Source: Vallitalea okinawensis
GTDB taxonomy: Bacteria; Bacillota; Clostridia; Lachnospirales; PQDH01
DNA: 64,000 nucleotides
Direction: 5' to 3'
Assembly: GCF_002964605.1 (NCBI RefSeq)
Contig: NZ_PQDH01000001.1
Location: 186,001 to 250,000, forward strand
A program made the position numbers and the translations under genes. How positions within the stretch are numbered: the first letter of the stretch is position 1; every line of letters begins with the position of its first letter. Below are positions 43,963 to 53,965 of the stretch, piece by piece. Under the pieces are notes generated by a model. That model was not told the origin of the DNA, made no database searches, and saw nothing but the letters and a program-made list of their open reading frames with translations.

Positions 43963-45090
43963 CTATTTTTTCTTAAAACCTTCTAATTTTGCTTTTTTAA
44001 ATTCTGCATATCTGCCTTCATCAATAGCATCTCTAATTTCTTCCATTAAGGTATTATAGAAATGTAGATTATGAAGAACGCATAAACGCATACCCAGCAT
44101 CTCTTTTGCCTTTAACAAGTGACGGATATATGCCCTGGAATATGAGCGACAAGCTGGACATTGGCAATCAGGATCAATTGGTTGATCATCTAATTGAAAT
44201 TTAGCATTTAATAAATTATGTTTACCATTATTGGTATAAACATGACCATGACGGCCATTTCTGGCTGGTAATACACAATCAAAAAAGTCAATACCACGCT
44301 CGACTGCCTCAAGAATGTTTTCAGGTGTACCGACCCCCATTAAATAGGTTGGCTTGTTCTGAGGCAAATGAGGTACAACTTCTTCTAGAACTCTATACAT
44401 CTCTTCATGGCTCTCACCAACAGCTAGTCCACCAACAGCATAACCTGCTAAGTCCATTTCAGAGATACGTTTAGCATGCTCAATACGAATATCTTCGTAA
44501 ATACCACCTTGATTGATCCCAAAAAGCAATTGATCTTTATTAATAGTATCTTCTAAGGTATTAAGACGATTCATTTCTTTCACACAGCGTTCAAGCCATC
44601 TAGTAGTTCTTGCAACAGAATCTACCATATACTCTCTTGTTGCCTTACTCGGAGGGCATTCATCAAAAGCCATTGCAATTGTTGATGCAATATTTGACTG
44701 AATTTGCATACTTTCCTCTGGCCCCATAAATATTTTGCGACCATCTATATGAGATGAAAAATATACACCTTCTTCTTTAATTTTACGTAAGGTCGTCAAA
44801 GAAAAAACTTGAAATCCACCTGAATCTGTTAAGATAGGACGATCCCAAACCATAAATTTGTGTAAACCACCTAGTTTTTTGATCACTTCATCTCCTGGAC
44901 GTAGATGCAGGTGGTATGTATTTGATAATTCTACTTGACATTTAATTTCTTTTAAATCTTCAGTTGAGACGGCTCCTTTAATAGCTGCAGCTGTTCCAAC
45001 GTTCATAAATACCGGTGTTTGGATGACACCATGAACCGTATGAAACTCACCTCTTTTAGCCATTCCATCGGTTTTAAGTAATTTATACAT
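43963..45090 (-). CDS. tgt: tRNA-guanine transglycosylase
   Basis: 375 aa. PVFMNVGTAAAIKG, the catalytic LTDSGGFQVFSL, SHIDGRKIFMGPEES, GINQGGIYEDIR, YAVGGLAVGE, FDCVLPARNGRHG and zinc ligands in CQCPACRSYSRAYIRHL with a later His. It inserts preQ1 at position 34 in queuosine synthesis. The start at 45090 has AAGGAAG 6 bases upstream; the ATG at 45096 adjoins it. The pathway partner queA is at 57135. Confidence 0.97.
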   Translation of the reverse strand: MYKLLKTDGMAKRGEFHTVHGVIQTPVFMNVGTAAAIKGAVSTEDLKEIKCQVELSNTYHLHLRPGDEVIKKLGGLHKFMVWDRPILTDSGGFQVFSLTTLRKIKEEGVYFSSHIDGRKIFMGPEESMQIQSNIASTIAMAFDECPPSKATREYMVDSVARTTRWLERCVKEMNRLNTLEDTINKDQLLFGINQGGIYEDIRIEHAKRISEMDLAGYAVGGLAVGESHEEMYRVLEEVVPHLPQNKPTYLMGVGTPENILEAVERGIDFFDCVLPARNGRHGHVYTNNGKHNLLNAKFQLDDQPIDPDCQCPACRSYSRAYIRHLLKAKEMLGMRLCVLHNLHFYNTLMEEIRDAIDEGRYAEFKKAKLEGFKKK

Positions 45091-45366
45091 AAACATCTTC
45101 CTTCTTGTTGATTTTCCATATGAGTATACAACTTATCCTTTTAAAATTCAAGGGTAAACTAGAACTCCTTACTTGTTTCATTACTAATACTATTTAAAGA
45201 GTTTATGGATTTATCTTGTACTTCTAGACAATACCTCGTATAATATTGAGTAATACTTCAACAAACTAAAGTATATCTTTTCTTATACTTTTAATTATAA
45301 CCTATTTTGATGGCTTAAAATCATTGAAATATCTTGATATCAAATATACATTGGAGGGATGAAAAA
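45091..45366. other. Divergent tgt/aroC intergenic region
   Basis: About 275 bases, AT-rich, containing the ribosome-binding sites of both genes. No clear consensus promoter stands out. A TTGTTG/TATACG pair with 16-bp spacing toward tgt is the best weak candidate. Confidence 0.5.
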
Positions 45367-46464
45367 ATGTCTGGTTCAAGTTTTGGAAAGATTTTTACTG
45401 TAACCACTTGGGGGGAATCCCATGGTGAAGGTTTAGGTGTGGTCATTGATGGCTGCCCAGCTGGATTAGAACTATCTGTTGATGACATTCAAGAAGCTCT
45501 AAATAGAAGAAAGCCAGGAACATCACAATACACAACACCTCGTAAAGAAGATGATGAATTAAAAATTCTATCAGGGATTTTTCAGGGCAAGACTACAGGG
45601 ACACCTATATCCTTGATGGTCATGAATACCAATCAAATCTCAAAGGATTATAGCAACATAAAAGATATTTACCGACCTGGTCATGCTGATTTAACATACG
45701 ATGCCAGATATGGCTTTAGAGATTACCGTGGTGGCGGACGTTCCTCAGGACGGGAAACCATTGGTCGTGTAGCTGCAGGAGCTGTGGCTAAGAAAATTCT
45801 TAAAGATTTTGGCGTTTCTTTCTTAACTTATACAAGATCCATTGGTCCTATTGAGGTTAAGGAACCTATTGATACATCCGCTATCTATGAGAATCCTCTT
45901 TACATGCCTGATAACGAAGCTTATGAAAGAGCAGCGAGCTACTTAAATGAACTTAAAGCCATGGGAAATTCATCTGGTGGCATAATTGAATGTGTTATTA
46001 CCAACTACCCTGCTGGTTGCGGCAACCCAGTATTTGAGAAATTAGATGCCATGTTAGCTAAGGCCATTACCTCTATTGGAGCTGTCAAGGGATTTGAAAT
46101 TGGATCTGGTTTCCAAGCTGCTAAAATGACAGGTGTGGATCATAATGATACTGTTGAAATGGGACCCTTTGGAAATCTCGTCAAACACACTAATCATGCT
46201 GGTGGAATCCTTGGTGGTATAAGCGACGGCTCTCCAATTATTTTACGAGCTGCCATTAAGCCTACACCTTCCATATCATTAGAGCAAAAGACTATTACAA
46301 AAGAAGGCCAAACAACCAGTATCAGTATTCAAGGTCGCCACGATCCTATTATTGTACCAAGAGCTGTCGTGGTCGTTGAATCAATGGTAGCACTCACCCT
46401 AGTTGACGCCCTCTTACAACAACCTACTGCAAACATGGAAAACCTAAGAAAGTTCTTTGAATAG
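45367..46464 (+). CDS. aroC: Chorismate synthase
   Basis: 365 aa. Signatures GESHGEGLGVVIDGCPAG, RPGHADLTYDARYGFRDYRGGGRSSGRETIGRVAAGAVAK and GGISDGSPI. It converts EPSP to chorismate, the last shikimate step, using reduced FMN. The start at 45367 follows GGAGGG; the longer frame from 45334 has no site. Monocistronic, with its own terminator. The sequence before the GESHG motif is of normal length. Confidence 0.97.
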   Translation: MSGSSFGKIFTVTTWGESHGEGLGVVIDGCPAGLELSVDDIQEALNRRKPGTSQYTTPRKEDDELKILSGIFQGKTTGTPISLMVMNTNQISKDYSNIKDIYRPGHADLTYDARYGFRDYRGGGRSSGRETIGRVAAGAVAKKILKDFGVSFLTYTRSIGPIEVKEPIDTSAIYENPLYMPDNEAYERAASYLNELKAMGNSSGGIIECVITNYPAGCGNPVFEKLDAMLAKAITSIGAVKGFEIGSGFQAAKMTGVDHNDTVEMGPFGNLVKHTNHAGGILGGISDGSPIILRAAIKPTPSISLEQKTITKEGQTTSISIQGRHDPIIVPRAVVVVESMVALTLVDALLQQPTANMENLRKFFE

Positions 46465-46482
46465 AATCTAAAATTATAAAGG

Positions 46483-46534
46483 GATATAGAGAGTTTTGTT
46501 ATGTATTTCAATTCTCTATATCTTTTCTTTTTTA
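46483..46534 (+). terminator. Terminator after aroC
   Basis: GATATAGAGA (46483-46492) pairs with TCTCTATATC (46513-46522), followed by TTTTCTTTTTT. The 20-nt loop is long. Confidence 0.75.
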
Positions 46535-46608
46535 TTTAATGCATATAAGGTAATAAATCCAAAAATAATAAATCCTATAGTAAAAATGCCTTCATACAGC
46601 AAACTCAT
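46516..46608 (-). CDS. 30-aa hydrophobic small protein (hypothetical)
   Basis: GGAGTG (46619-46614) lies 5 bases before the ATG of a 30-codon frame: MSLLYEG, a 20-residue hydrophobic stretch (IFTIGFIIFGFITLYAL) and a charged tail NKKEKI. It looks like a single-span membrane miniprotein. Its end overlaps the aroC terminator, so it is antisense to that transcript. No homologue is recognised. Confidence 0.45.
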   Translation of the reverse strand: MSLLYEGIFTIGFIIFGFITLYALNKKEKI

Positions 46609-46700
46609 AGAATCACTCCAATCTTAAGCATAGTATTCCAAAATAGTAACAAAATAATAATACTTTAGTTACAGAAGATTTTTCGAGGAGTTGTTAATTC

Positions 46701-47429
46701 GTGAGTTCATATATCGAAATCATCATCCAAACGGCTTTATCCTTTTTTTCAATATTATTTATCGCTCGGTTAATAGGCAGACAACAAATATCTCAATTAA
46801 CATTTCATGAATATATCAATGGTATCACGTTCGGTTCCATAGCAGGTAATATGGCAACAGATTTAAATAATGAAACCATGCAGCATTTTGCTGGATTGCT
46901 CTTATTTGGTGTACTAACCTATCTAATATCTCTGATTGCATTGAAAAATAGAACGTTCAGAAAAGTGGTTGAAGGAGAACCTCTTTTAGTTATTCAAGAT
47001 GGGAAACTACTTGAGAATAATTTAAAGAAAGCTAGGTACAGTATTGATGAGTTCAATATGCTTTTGAGACAAAATGACTGTTATACACCTGATGATGTAG
47101 AATATGGCATCCTAGAATCTAACGGGTTATTAAACATAATAAAAAAAGCTGATAAGCAAAATGTAACATTAGGTGATTTAAACTTAACTGCTAATGAGGA
47201 TACGATTCCTACAGAACTGATCATTGGAGGACAAATTATCTATGAGAATCTGAAGAAAAGAAGATTGAGCGGTAAAGATCTTATTAAGAAGCTAAAGCAA
47301 TTTAGTGTAAAAAGAATTGAAGAAGTCATGTACGCTACCATTGATGAAAATGGAAAAATGTATGTCGATAAATATGAAGATGATTTAGAAACGAAAGTTG
47401 ACTTTAGCGAGGATAGTAAAGGCATATAA
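46701..47429 (+). CDS. DUF421 membrane protein (YetF/YcaP-like)
   Basis: 242 aa. Three N-terminal helices (IIIQTALSFFSILFIARLIGRQQISQLT; GLLLFGVLTYLISLIAL) with the family's RLxGKxQxxQ-type motif, then a soluble domain (VVEGEPLLVIQDGKLLENNL ... ARYSIDEFNMLLRQN). Function is not established in the family. GTG start 10 bases after AGGAG. Confidence 0.9.
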   Translation: MSSYIEIIIQTALSFFSILFIARLIGRQQISQLTFHEYINGITFGSIAGNMATDLNNETMQHFAGLLLFGVLTYLISLIALKNRTFRKVVEGEPLLVIQDGKLLENNLKKARYSIDEFNMLLRQNDCYTPDDVEYGILESNGLLNIIKKADKQNVTLGDLNLTANEDTIPTELIIGGQIIYENLKKRRLSGKDLIKKLKQFSVKRIEEVMYATIDENGKMYVDKYEDDLETKVDFSEDSKGI

Positions 47430-47432
47430 TAA

Positions 47433-47452
47433 GAGAGGCTTAAAAGCCTCTC
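47433..47452. terminator. Bidirectional terminator between DUF421 gene and chemoreceptor gene
   Basis: GAGAGGCT (47433-47440) pairs with AGCCTCTC (47445-47452) around TAAA; a T-rich run follows on the + strand. Confidence 0.8.
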
Positions 47453-47455
47453 ATT

Positions 47456-49222
47456 TTATATTTTGAATCTTTTCATGCTGGTGTTGAGCTCCTCAGCCAG
47501 CTGATTCAAGTCTTGTACCTTTTCAGCAATCTGATTCATGCTTGCTGCTTGCTCTTGGCATGATGCTGATACTTCCTCTGTACTGGCTGCTGTTTCTTCT
47601 GAAATACTTGCTATGTTTCCAATTTCTTCACTGGATGCATTGGCATTTTTCGCCAATGCACTTGTCTGCTGTACAACAGCTTTAATTCTATCACTTATGG
47701 TTTCAACAGATTGTCTAATTTTATCAAAAGAATCTATAGTTTCAGTTAAAGAATGATTCTGATCTTCAACAGCCTGTTGAGCTTGATTCATCTCATTTGA
47801 AGCTACGTCTACTTTACTTTGTATTTTGATGACAATCTCACTGATTTTCTGCGTTGATGTAATGGATTCTTCTGCAAGTGTTCTAATCTCATCAGCTACT
47901 ACAGCAAAGCCTCTACCGTATTCTCCCGCTCTGGCAGCTTCTATGGATGCATTTAATGCAAGTAAAGTTGTCTGTGATGAAATGCTTTCTATCACATCGA
48001 CAATATGGCTAATTTCACCAGAAATATTCATCAAATCTTTTATGGCTACATCAGCGTTGGTACAGGCTGATTGATTGTCTCTCATCTTTACTTTTTGTTG
48101 GTTAACAGCTTGCTGTCCACTTGCTACACTTCTACCACCATCAGATATTAGTTTGTCGGCTAAACTTATTTCTTCTTGAATCTTGTCCAAACCTTCAACG
48201 ATTTCAAATATCTCTTCATTTGACTTTTGTGAAGACTGTGCTTGGTCACTTGCTCCTCTTGCTAATTCATCTACAGCAATTGCGACCTGCTCAGAAGAGG
48301 CATTCAAATCGCTGCTTAAGTGCATCATATCATTAGCAGACTGGACTGTTGTATTGGAGAGGTTTTTCGTCTGGTTCATAAACTCTCTTATTTGACTGGT
48401 CATAACATTAAAAGACTCAGCAAGTTGACCCACTTCATCTTTTGATTTTATATCACAATATACGGTTAAATCCCCATCTTTAACTTGTCCAAGTAATTGA
48501 TTAAGTACTTTAATCGGTTTCGAAATTCGATTCCCCACATAGAATGACATACCACCTACTAGTAATAATACCATTACTGTTACTATGAGAAGAGTGATAT
48601 AAAACTTGGTAAAATAGGTCATAGCTGCTTCCGTCTCTCCAGCTACAATCTTATCAATATCATCGACATAATTTCCTGTACCAATCACCCAATCATAAGG
48701 CTCAAAATACAGTGAATAACTTCTTTTTTGCTCTGCCACATCGCTTCCTGCTTTTGGGAAATAATAATTTGTGTATCCCCCACCGTCTAAAGCAGCATTT
48801 ATAATGTTCTCAATAATTCTATTACCTTGAACATCTTTCAAATCCATTCTTATAGTTCCTTCAACTTCAGGTTTTGGTGGCATAAGAACATTCTTACCTT
48901 CGGATGTATCTATCCAAAAATAACCGCTTTCGCCATATGTAAGAGATCTAATGGTTTCTTTTGCTAAGGACTTTGATTCTTCTAAACTTATTAAATTTTT
49001 TTCATACTGAGAGTAACTATGTTCCATAATACTAACTGCTGTCTCGACTTCATGCTTAATCATTTGATCATAGTCATCTTTTAACATTTTCCCCAATTGA
49101 TCAATGTTAGCCATTTGCATGTCATAACTGAGCTTAAATGTCATTAACCCAATAACGACTGCTAATAACAAGCACATGGCTACAGTTGATAGAATGATTT
49201 TATTACTTATCTTTTTCATCAT
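47456..49222 (-). CDS. Methyl-accepting chemotaxis protein with sCache sensor
   Basis: 588 aa. Helix 1 at residues 8-28, an extracellular single-Cache_2 domain ([24 protein letters not shown] ... [19 protein letters not shown]), helix 2 around 200-220, HAMP, then a signalling domain with the hairpin [41 protein letters not shown]. It senses a small organic ligand and controls CheA. No che genes are nearby. Confidence 0.95.
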   Translation of the reverse strand: MMKKISNKIILSTVAMCLLLAVVIGLMTFKLSYDMQMANIDQLGKMLKDDYDQMIKHEVETAVSIMEHSYSQYEKNLISLEESKSLAKETIRSLTYGESGYFWIDTSEGKNVLMPPKPEVEGTIRMDLKDVQGNRIIENIINAALDGGGYTNYYFPKAGSDVAEQKRSYSLYFEPYDWVIGTGNYVDDIDKIVAGETEAAMTYFTKFYITLLIVTVMVLLLVGGMSFYVGNRISKPIKVLNQLLGQVKDGDLTVYCDIKSKDEVGQLAESFNVMTSQIREFMNQTKNLSNTTVQSANDMMHLSSDLNASSEQVAIAVDELARGASDQAQSSQKSNEEIFEIVEGLDKIQEEISLADKLISDGGRSVASGQQAVNQQKVKMRDNQSACTNADVAIKDLMNISGEISHIVDVIESISSQTTLLALNASIEAARAGEYGRGFAVVADEIRTLAEESITSTQKISEIVIKIQSKVDVASNEMNQAQQAVEDQNHSLTETIDSFDKIRQSVETISDRIKAVVQQTSALAKNANASSEEIGNIASISEETAASTEEVSASCQEQAASMNQIAEKVQDLNQLAEELNTSMKRFKI

Positions 49223-49525
49223 CCCGCCACTCCCTTATAATGATGTATTATACTTGTAATTAGTGTTAGGTCTCTATGTAAGGTAATTATCAAGTACAAA
49301 TCTATTATTTCATTTATAGGTGCTGATGTCAATGCAACATTGTTTTCTTCTGTACCATCATCCAAAAATTCAAATTCCTTATTGACATCCGTTTCTTTTT
49401 TCCTTATAATATACTTCACAATTCTGAGTTTACTATTACTAAACTTTAATCTTACTAATAAGAAGATTCAATAAATCGGAACTTGACTTTCCTACTAAAA
49501 AAATAAAAATAAGATGGTGTTCAAT
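49223..49525. other. Divergent chemoreceptor/regulator intergenic region
   Basis: 303 bases without a convincing gene. TTGACA (49333-49328 on the minus strand) with a 17-bp spacer to AATAAT is a possible promoter for the chemoreceptor. TTGACT near 49483 is a weak candidate toward the pot operon. A 66-codon minus frame here overlaps the promoter candidate and is not called. Confidence 0.4.
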
Positions 49526-50065
49526 ATGGAAATCGGTAAAAGATTAAAAGAATTACGTATAATGAATAATTTAACCCAAGAAGAACTTGCTGATAGAGCG
49601 GAATTATCAAAGGGATTTATCTCTCAGATGGAGAACGATTTAACATCACCATCCATAGCAACTTTGACAGATCTCTTACAATGTTTGGGAACTAATTTAA
49701 AAGAGTTTTTTAATGAAGCTGAAGATGAGCAAATCATTTTTAAAGAAGAAGATTTTTTTGTTAAGGAATATGAAGATTCTAGATATAAAATTGAGTGGAT
49801 TGTTCCTAATGCTCAAAAGAACATGATGGAGCCAATTATCGTAGAAATGGAAGTTGGTGGTGAGACAGAGAATGATAATCCTCACGAAGGAGAAGAGTTC
49901 GGTTATGTTATCCAAGGTACCATTTATGTCTATGTAGGTCGTAAACGGTTTAAAGCAAAAAAAGGGGAAACATTTTATTTCACACCAACCAAACCTCATA
50001 AAATCATAAACGCTGGAAAAACAAAAGCTAAGTTTTTGTGGATTACTACCCCACCCAACTTTTAG
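49526..50065 (+). CDS. XRE-cupin transcriptional regulator (PuuR-like)
   Basis: 179 aa. N-terminal HTH_3 ([41 protein letters not shown]) and C-terminal cupin_2 ([38 protein letters not shown]). This architecture controls polyamine uptake or catabolism in many bacteria. It heads potABCD with a 35-base gap, so it probably senses polyamine. The start at 49526 fits the family; its Shine-Dalgarno is weak. Confidence 0.92.
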   Translation: MEIGKRLKELRIMNNLTQEELADRAELSKGFISQMENDLTSPSIATLTDLLQCLGTNLKEFFNEAEDEQIIFKEEDFFVKEYEDSRYKIEWIVPNAQKNMMEPIIVEMEVGGETENDNPHEGEEFGYVIQGTIYVYVGRKRFKAKKGETFYFTPTKPHKIINAGKTKAKFLWITTPPNF

Positions 50066-50100
50066 AAAAAGACTATAAAGTTTTATTGGAGGTGCATGAA

Positions 50101-51144
50101 GTGGATAATAAACTCATCAACCTAGTTAATATCCATAAGTCTTTTGACGATACTGAAGTATTAAAGGATTTTAACCTATATATTCGTGAAAATGAATTTC
50201 TTACTTTATTAGGACCTAGTGGTTGTGGTAAAACTACTACATTACGTATTATTGGTGGCTTTGAGCAGCCTACAAAAGGTCAAGTTTACTTTGAAAGTAA
50301 TGCTATCACAAACCTTCCACCTCATAAAAGGAATTTAAATACTGTTTTTCAGCGTTATGCTTTATTTCCTCATCTCAATGTTGTAGACAACATTGCTTTT
50401 GGTCTAAAAATTAAAGGGCTATCAAAGAGGAAAATACATACCAAGGTGGCAGAAGCCCTGGATTTAGTTAATCTATCCGGATACGAAAAGCGTTCTATCG
50501 ATCAATTAAGCGGCGGTCAACAACAACGTATTGCTATAGCTAGAGCTATTGTTAATGAACCTCGGGTACTTCTGCTTGATGAACCCCTAGGTGCATTGGA
50601 TTTAAAAATGCGTCAAGAAATGCAACATGAACTTAAACGTATGCAAAAGCAATTAGGTATTACCTTTGTCTACGTTACTCATGATCAAGAGGAAGCTCTT
50701 ACAATGTCTGATACCATTGTGGTTATGAATAATGGTATTATTCAGCAGATTGGTTCCCCCGAAGATATTTATAATGAACCAAACAATGCTTTCGTAGCTG
50801 ATTTCATAGGTGAAAGTAATATTATAACTGGAAAAATGCTTAGAGATTGTGATGTGTACTTCTTAGACACCCTCTGGACCTGCGTTGACAAAGGATTTGA
50901 TCCCAATGAAGAAGTTGATGTTATCGTACGTCCTGAAGATGTAGAATTAGTAAATGTTGATGAAGGGATAGTATCTGGAATCGTTACTCACGTGATTTTC
51001 AAAGGTGTGCACTATGAAATCTCTGTTGAGTGTAATGACTATACTTGGAAGATACATAGTACACTCATGAAACCTATTGGAACACAAGTGGGTATTAAAG
51101 TCATTCCTTTCAACATACACATTATGAAAAAGGTGGTGGCATAG
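50101..51144 (+). CDS. potA: Spermidine/putrescine ABC transporter ATPase
   Basis: 347 aa. Walker [10 protein letters not shown], signature [14 protein letters not shown], Walker [13 protein letters not shown], His switch VTHDQEEAL, and a C-terminal TOBE_2 domain ([13 protein letters not shown]). It energises polyamine import. I use GTG 50101, with GGAGGTG 5 bases upstream; the frame can be read from 50038 but would overlap the regulator gene. Confidence 0.96.
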   Translation: MDNKLINLVNIHKSFDDTEVLKDFNLYIRENEFLTLLGPSGCGKTTTLRIIGGFEQPTKGQVYFESNAITNLPPHKRNLNTVFQRYALFPHLNVVDNIAFGLKIKGLSKRKIHTKVAEALDLVNLSGYEKRSIDQLSGGQQQRIAIARAIVNEPRVLLLDEPLGALDLKMRQEMQHELKRMQKQLGITFVYVTHDQEEALTMSDTIVVMNNGIIQQIGSPEDIYNEPNNAFVADFIGESNIITGKMLRDCDVYFLDTLWTCVDKGFDPNEEVDVIVRPEDVELVNVDEGIVSGIVTHVIFKGVHYEISVECNDYTWKIHSTLMKPIGTQVGIKVIPFNIHIMKKVVA

Positions 51145-51975
51145 TTGAAGAGAAAACAACTGGCATATCCTTTTGTTATCTGGGTAGCTTTATTTACAGT
51201 TATTCCATTATGCTTAATTTTCTACTATGCTTTTGTTGAACTCAATTCTACTGGTGATTATACTTTCACATTGGCTTACTTAAAGAAGTGCTTTGACCCT
51301 TTATATGTTAAGGTATTTGCAAAATCCATCTGGCTTGCATTGATTAGTACTGTCTTTTGTTTGGTGATTGGTTATCCTGCCGCCTATATTTTAAGTCGAT
51401 TACAAACCCAATCAAATATATGGATTATGCTCATTGTATTACCCATGTGGATGAACTTTTTATTGCGAACCTATTCTTGGTTATCACTACTTGAGAAAAA
51501 CGGTATTCTTAATAATTTCATTGGCATGCTAGGTTTTAACTTCAGAATTAATATACTTTATACGGAATATGCTGTAGTATTGGGTATGGTCTATAACTTT
51601 CTACCTTTTATGATTTTACCCATATACACAGTCCTAAAGAAAATGGATCAACACATTATTGAAGCTGCCCATGACCTCGGTGCTAATAAAATAGTTGTCT
51701 TTCGTAAAGTTATCTTTCCATTAAGTTTATCAGGTGTTATTAGCGGTATTGCCATGGTATTTATGCCTGCTGTAACAACCTTTGTGGTTCCAAGTATCCT
51801 AGGAGGCAATCAAGTGCGTTTGATTGGAAATGTAATCGAGCAACAATTTTTACAAGCAGACAATTGGTATTTTGGTTCTTCTCTATCCATTGTGCTTATG
51901 GTGATTATCTTATTAAGCATGGGAATCATAACGAAATATGAAAAAGAAGAAGGTGGTGTCGGTGGACTATGGTAA
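51145..51975 (+). CDS. potB: Spermidine/putrescine ABC permease
   Basis: 276 aa, six helices. The EAA loop (IIEAAHDLGANKIVVFRKVIFPLSLSGVISG) and MLIVLPMWMNFLLRTYSWLSLL are PotB-typical. A TTG start directly abuts the potA stop codon, with AGGTGG upstream. It forms a heteromeric channel with PotC. Confidence 0.95.
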   Translation: MKRKQLAYPFVIWVALFTVIPLCLIFYYAFVELNSTGDYTFTLAYLKKCFDPLYVKVFAKSIWLALISTVFCLVIGYPAAYILSRLQTQSNIWIMLIVLPMWMNFLLRTYSWLSLLEKNGILNNFIGMLGFNFRINILYTEYAVVLGMVYNFLPFMILPIYTVLKKMDQHIIEAAHDLGANKIVVFRKVIFPLSLSGVISGIAMVFMPAVTTFVVPSILGGNQVRLIGNVIEQQFLQADNWYFGSSLSIVLMVIILLSMGIITKYEKEEGGVGGLW

Positions 51976-52763
51976 GTAAAATCAATCAATTTATACAAAG
52001 ATTCTATTTAGCAATCATATTTATATTCTTATATGCACCTATAGCAGTCCTAATCATCTTCTCATTTAATGAATCACGCTCCAGAGCTAGATTTGACGGG
52101 TTTACTTTAAAGTGGTATATCAACATGTTTAAAGACCCACAAATCATGGATGCACTTTACTATACTTTAATTATAGCAATACTCTCATCATTAATAGCTA
52201 CTATCATTGGTACTGCTGCAGCTATTGGTATTAGTCATATGAAAAAGTTAGAGCGTTCTACACTGATGAATCTGGCTTATTTACCTATGCTTAATGCTGA
52301 TATTGTTACAGGTATATCATTAATGCTTCTCTTTATCTTTATTGGTTTAAGCTTTGGCATGACAACCATGTTATTAGCTCACATAACTTTTAATATTCCC
52401 TACGTCATCCTAGCTGTACTTCCTAAAATAAAGCAGTTAGATCAGCATGTATATGAAGCCGCTCTGGATCTTGGTGCAACACCTTTTGATGCCTATAGAA
52501 AAGTCATTATCCCAGAAATCATGCCAGGTATTATTTCAGGTGCACTTATTGCTTTTACCATGTCCTTTGATGACTTTGTGATTAGTTTCTTTACTGCAGG
52601 TAATGGTGTATCCAATCTATCCATCGTTATCTACTCCATGGCTAAACGGGGAGTTAAACCTGAAATAAACGCTCTATCCTCCATCATGTTTATATCAGTG
52701 TTAACCTTATTACTCATTGTCAATAAACTAAGCTCATCCAATGAAAAAGCACAGAGAAATTAA
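51969..52763 (+). CDS. potC: Spermidine/putrescine ABC permease
   Basis: 264 aa, six helices. The EAA loop (VYEAALDLGATPFDAYRKVIIPEIMPGIISGALIAFTMSFDDFVISFF) is characteristic of PotC. It overlaps potB by 7 bases and reads in another frame, which implies coupled translation. Confidence 0.95.
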   Translation: MVSKINQFIQRFYLAIIFIFLYAPIAVLIIFSFNESRSRARFDGFTLKWYINMFKDPQIMDALYYTLIIAILSSLIATIIGTAAAIGISHMKKLERSTLMNLAYLPMLNADIVTGISLMLLFIFIGLSFGMTTMLLAHITFNIPYVILAVLPKIKQLDQHVYEAALDLGATPFDAYRKVIIPEIMPGIISGALIAFTMSFDDFVISFFTAGNGVSNLSIVIYSMAKRGVKPEINALSSIMFISVLTLLLIVNKLSSSNEKAQRN

Positions 52764-52802
52764 TATATAACATAAAGCTAGTCAATAAGGAGGCAAACAA
52801 TT

Positions 52803-53837
52803 ATGAAAAAAACACTCACATCATTATATCTTCTACTCATCATCACATTATTTGCTGGATGTGGTAGTCAGCAAGAATCTATCAACGTTTATAATTATGG
52901 TAAATATATTGACCCAGGTGTTTTAGAAATCTTTGAAGAAGAAACAGGTATCAAAGTTAATTATGAAAACTATGAAACTAATGAAGAAATGTATCAAAAA
53001 GTAAAGGCTGGAGCTAGTCAATATGATGTTATTTTCCCATCTGATTATATGGTGGAAAGAATGGCTTCAGAAGGTTTACTTTTGGAGCTTGATAAAGATC
53101 AGCTTTCTAACTTTGAGAATATTATGGATGACTTTTTAGCATTACCATACGATTCAACCAATACTTATTCTGTACCATATTTCTGGGGAACTCTAGGCAT
53201 CCTTTACAATACTACAATGGTAGATGAAACTGTTGATAATTGGGATATTCTTTGGAATCCTGAATACGATAAGAACATTTTAATGCAAAGCAGCATGCGT
53301 GATGCATTTGCCGTTGCATTAAAGTCGTTAGGCTACTCTCTCAACACGAAAGATATGACTGAATTAGAAGCAGCTAAGCAAAAACTCATTGATCAGAGTC
53401 CTCTAGTCTATGCCTATGTGGTTGACCAAGCTCAAGATATGATGATTGGTAATGAAGCTGCATTAGCAGTGATTTACTCCGGCGAAGCTTATTACGCTAT
53501 GGATGCCAATCCCGATTTAGCTTATGCCATTCCAGAAGAAGGCAGTAATATCTGGGTTGATAATATGTGTATTCCATCCACTACAGATAATAAAGAAGGC
53601 GCACAGCTCTTCATCAATTTTATGCTCAGACCAGACGTTGCCTATTCAAACGCCAATTATGTAGGTTACCCAACAACCAATCAAGTAACCTATGATGATA
53701 TGATACCGGAGAAAATGAAAAACCATCCAGCCCTTTATTCTACTGATGCTGCTCATGTAGACGTAGAGTTCTTAAAAGACTTAGGAGACTTTAATCCAAT
53801 ATACGATGAAATGTGGACTGAAATATTAACAAACTAA
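52803..53837 (+). CDS. potD: Spermidine/putrescine-binding lipoprotein
   Basis: 344 aa. A lipoprotein signal ends in LFAGC; then INVYNYGKYIDPGVLEIFEEETGIKVNYENYETNEEMYQKV, YDVIFPSDYMVERM, VPYFWGTLGILYN and GEAYYAM follow PotD/PotF. The acidic residues that bind polyamine amines are expected in these motifs. AAGGAGG precedes the ATG; it is the last gene of the operon. Confidence 0.95.
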   Translation: MKKTLTSLYLLLIITLFAGCGSQQESINVYNYGKYIDPGVLEIFEEETGIKVNYENYETNEEMYQKVKAGASQYDVIFPSDYMVERMASEGLLLELDKDQLSNFENIMDDFLALPYDSTNTYSVPYFWGTLGILYNTTMVDETVDNWDILWNPEYDKNILMQSSMRDAFAVALKSLGYSLNTKDMTELEAAKQKLIDQSPLVYAYVVDQAQDMMIGNEAALAVIYSGEAYYAMDANPDLAYAIPEEGSNIWVDNMCIPSTTDNKEGAQLFINFMLRPDVAYSNANYVGYPTTNQVTYDDMIPEKMKNHPALYSTDAAHVDVEFLKDLGDFNPIYDEMWTEILTN

Positions 53838-53842
53838 TTATC

Positions 53843-53870
53843 AAAAGGAGCGAGTTATCGCTCCTTTTTT
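53843..53870 (+). terminator. Terminator of the pot operon
   Basis: AAAAGGAGCGA (53843-53853) pairs with TCGCTCCTTTT (53858-53868), followed by further T's. Confidence 0.92.
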
Positions 53871-53965
53871 TAAGAGACTATGACTCCATTTTATATGGGG
53901 ATTAAACTACTTTTGTATTCTAATAAGCTATCAGGTATTTAATCATTACGTCTAAAGCAGTTCGA

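Noticed and set aside
46329-46511. 60-codon minus-strand frame across the aroC 3' end
   Set aside because: It is antisense to conserved chorismate synthase codons and lacks an initiation site.
49219-49419. 66-codon minus-strand open frame upstream of the chemoreceptor gene
   Set aside because: It contains a promoter-like TTGACA, has no clear Shine-Dalgarno sequence and no recognisable protein pattern.
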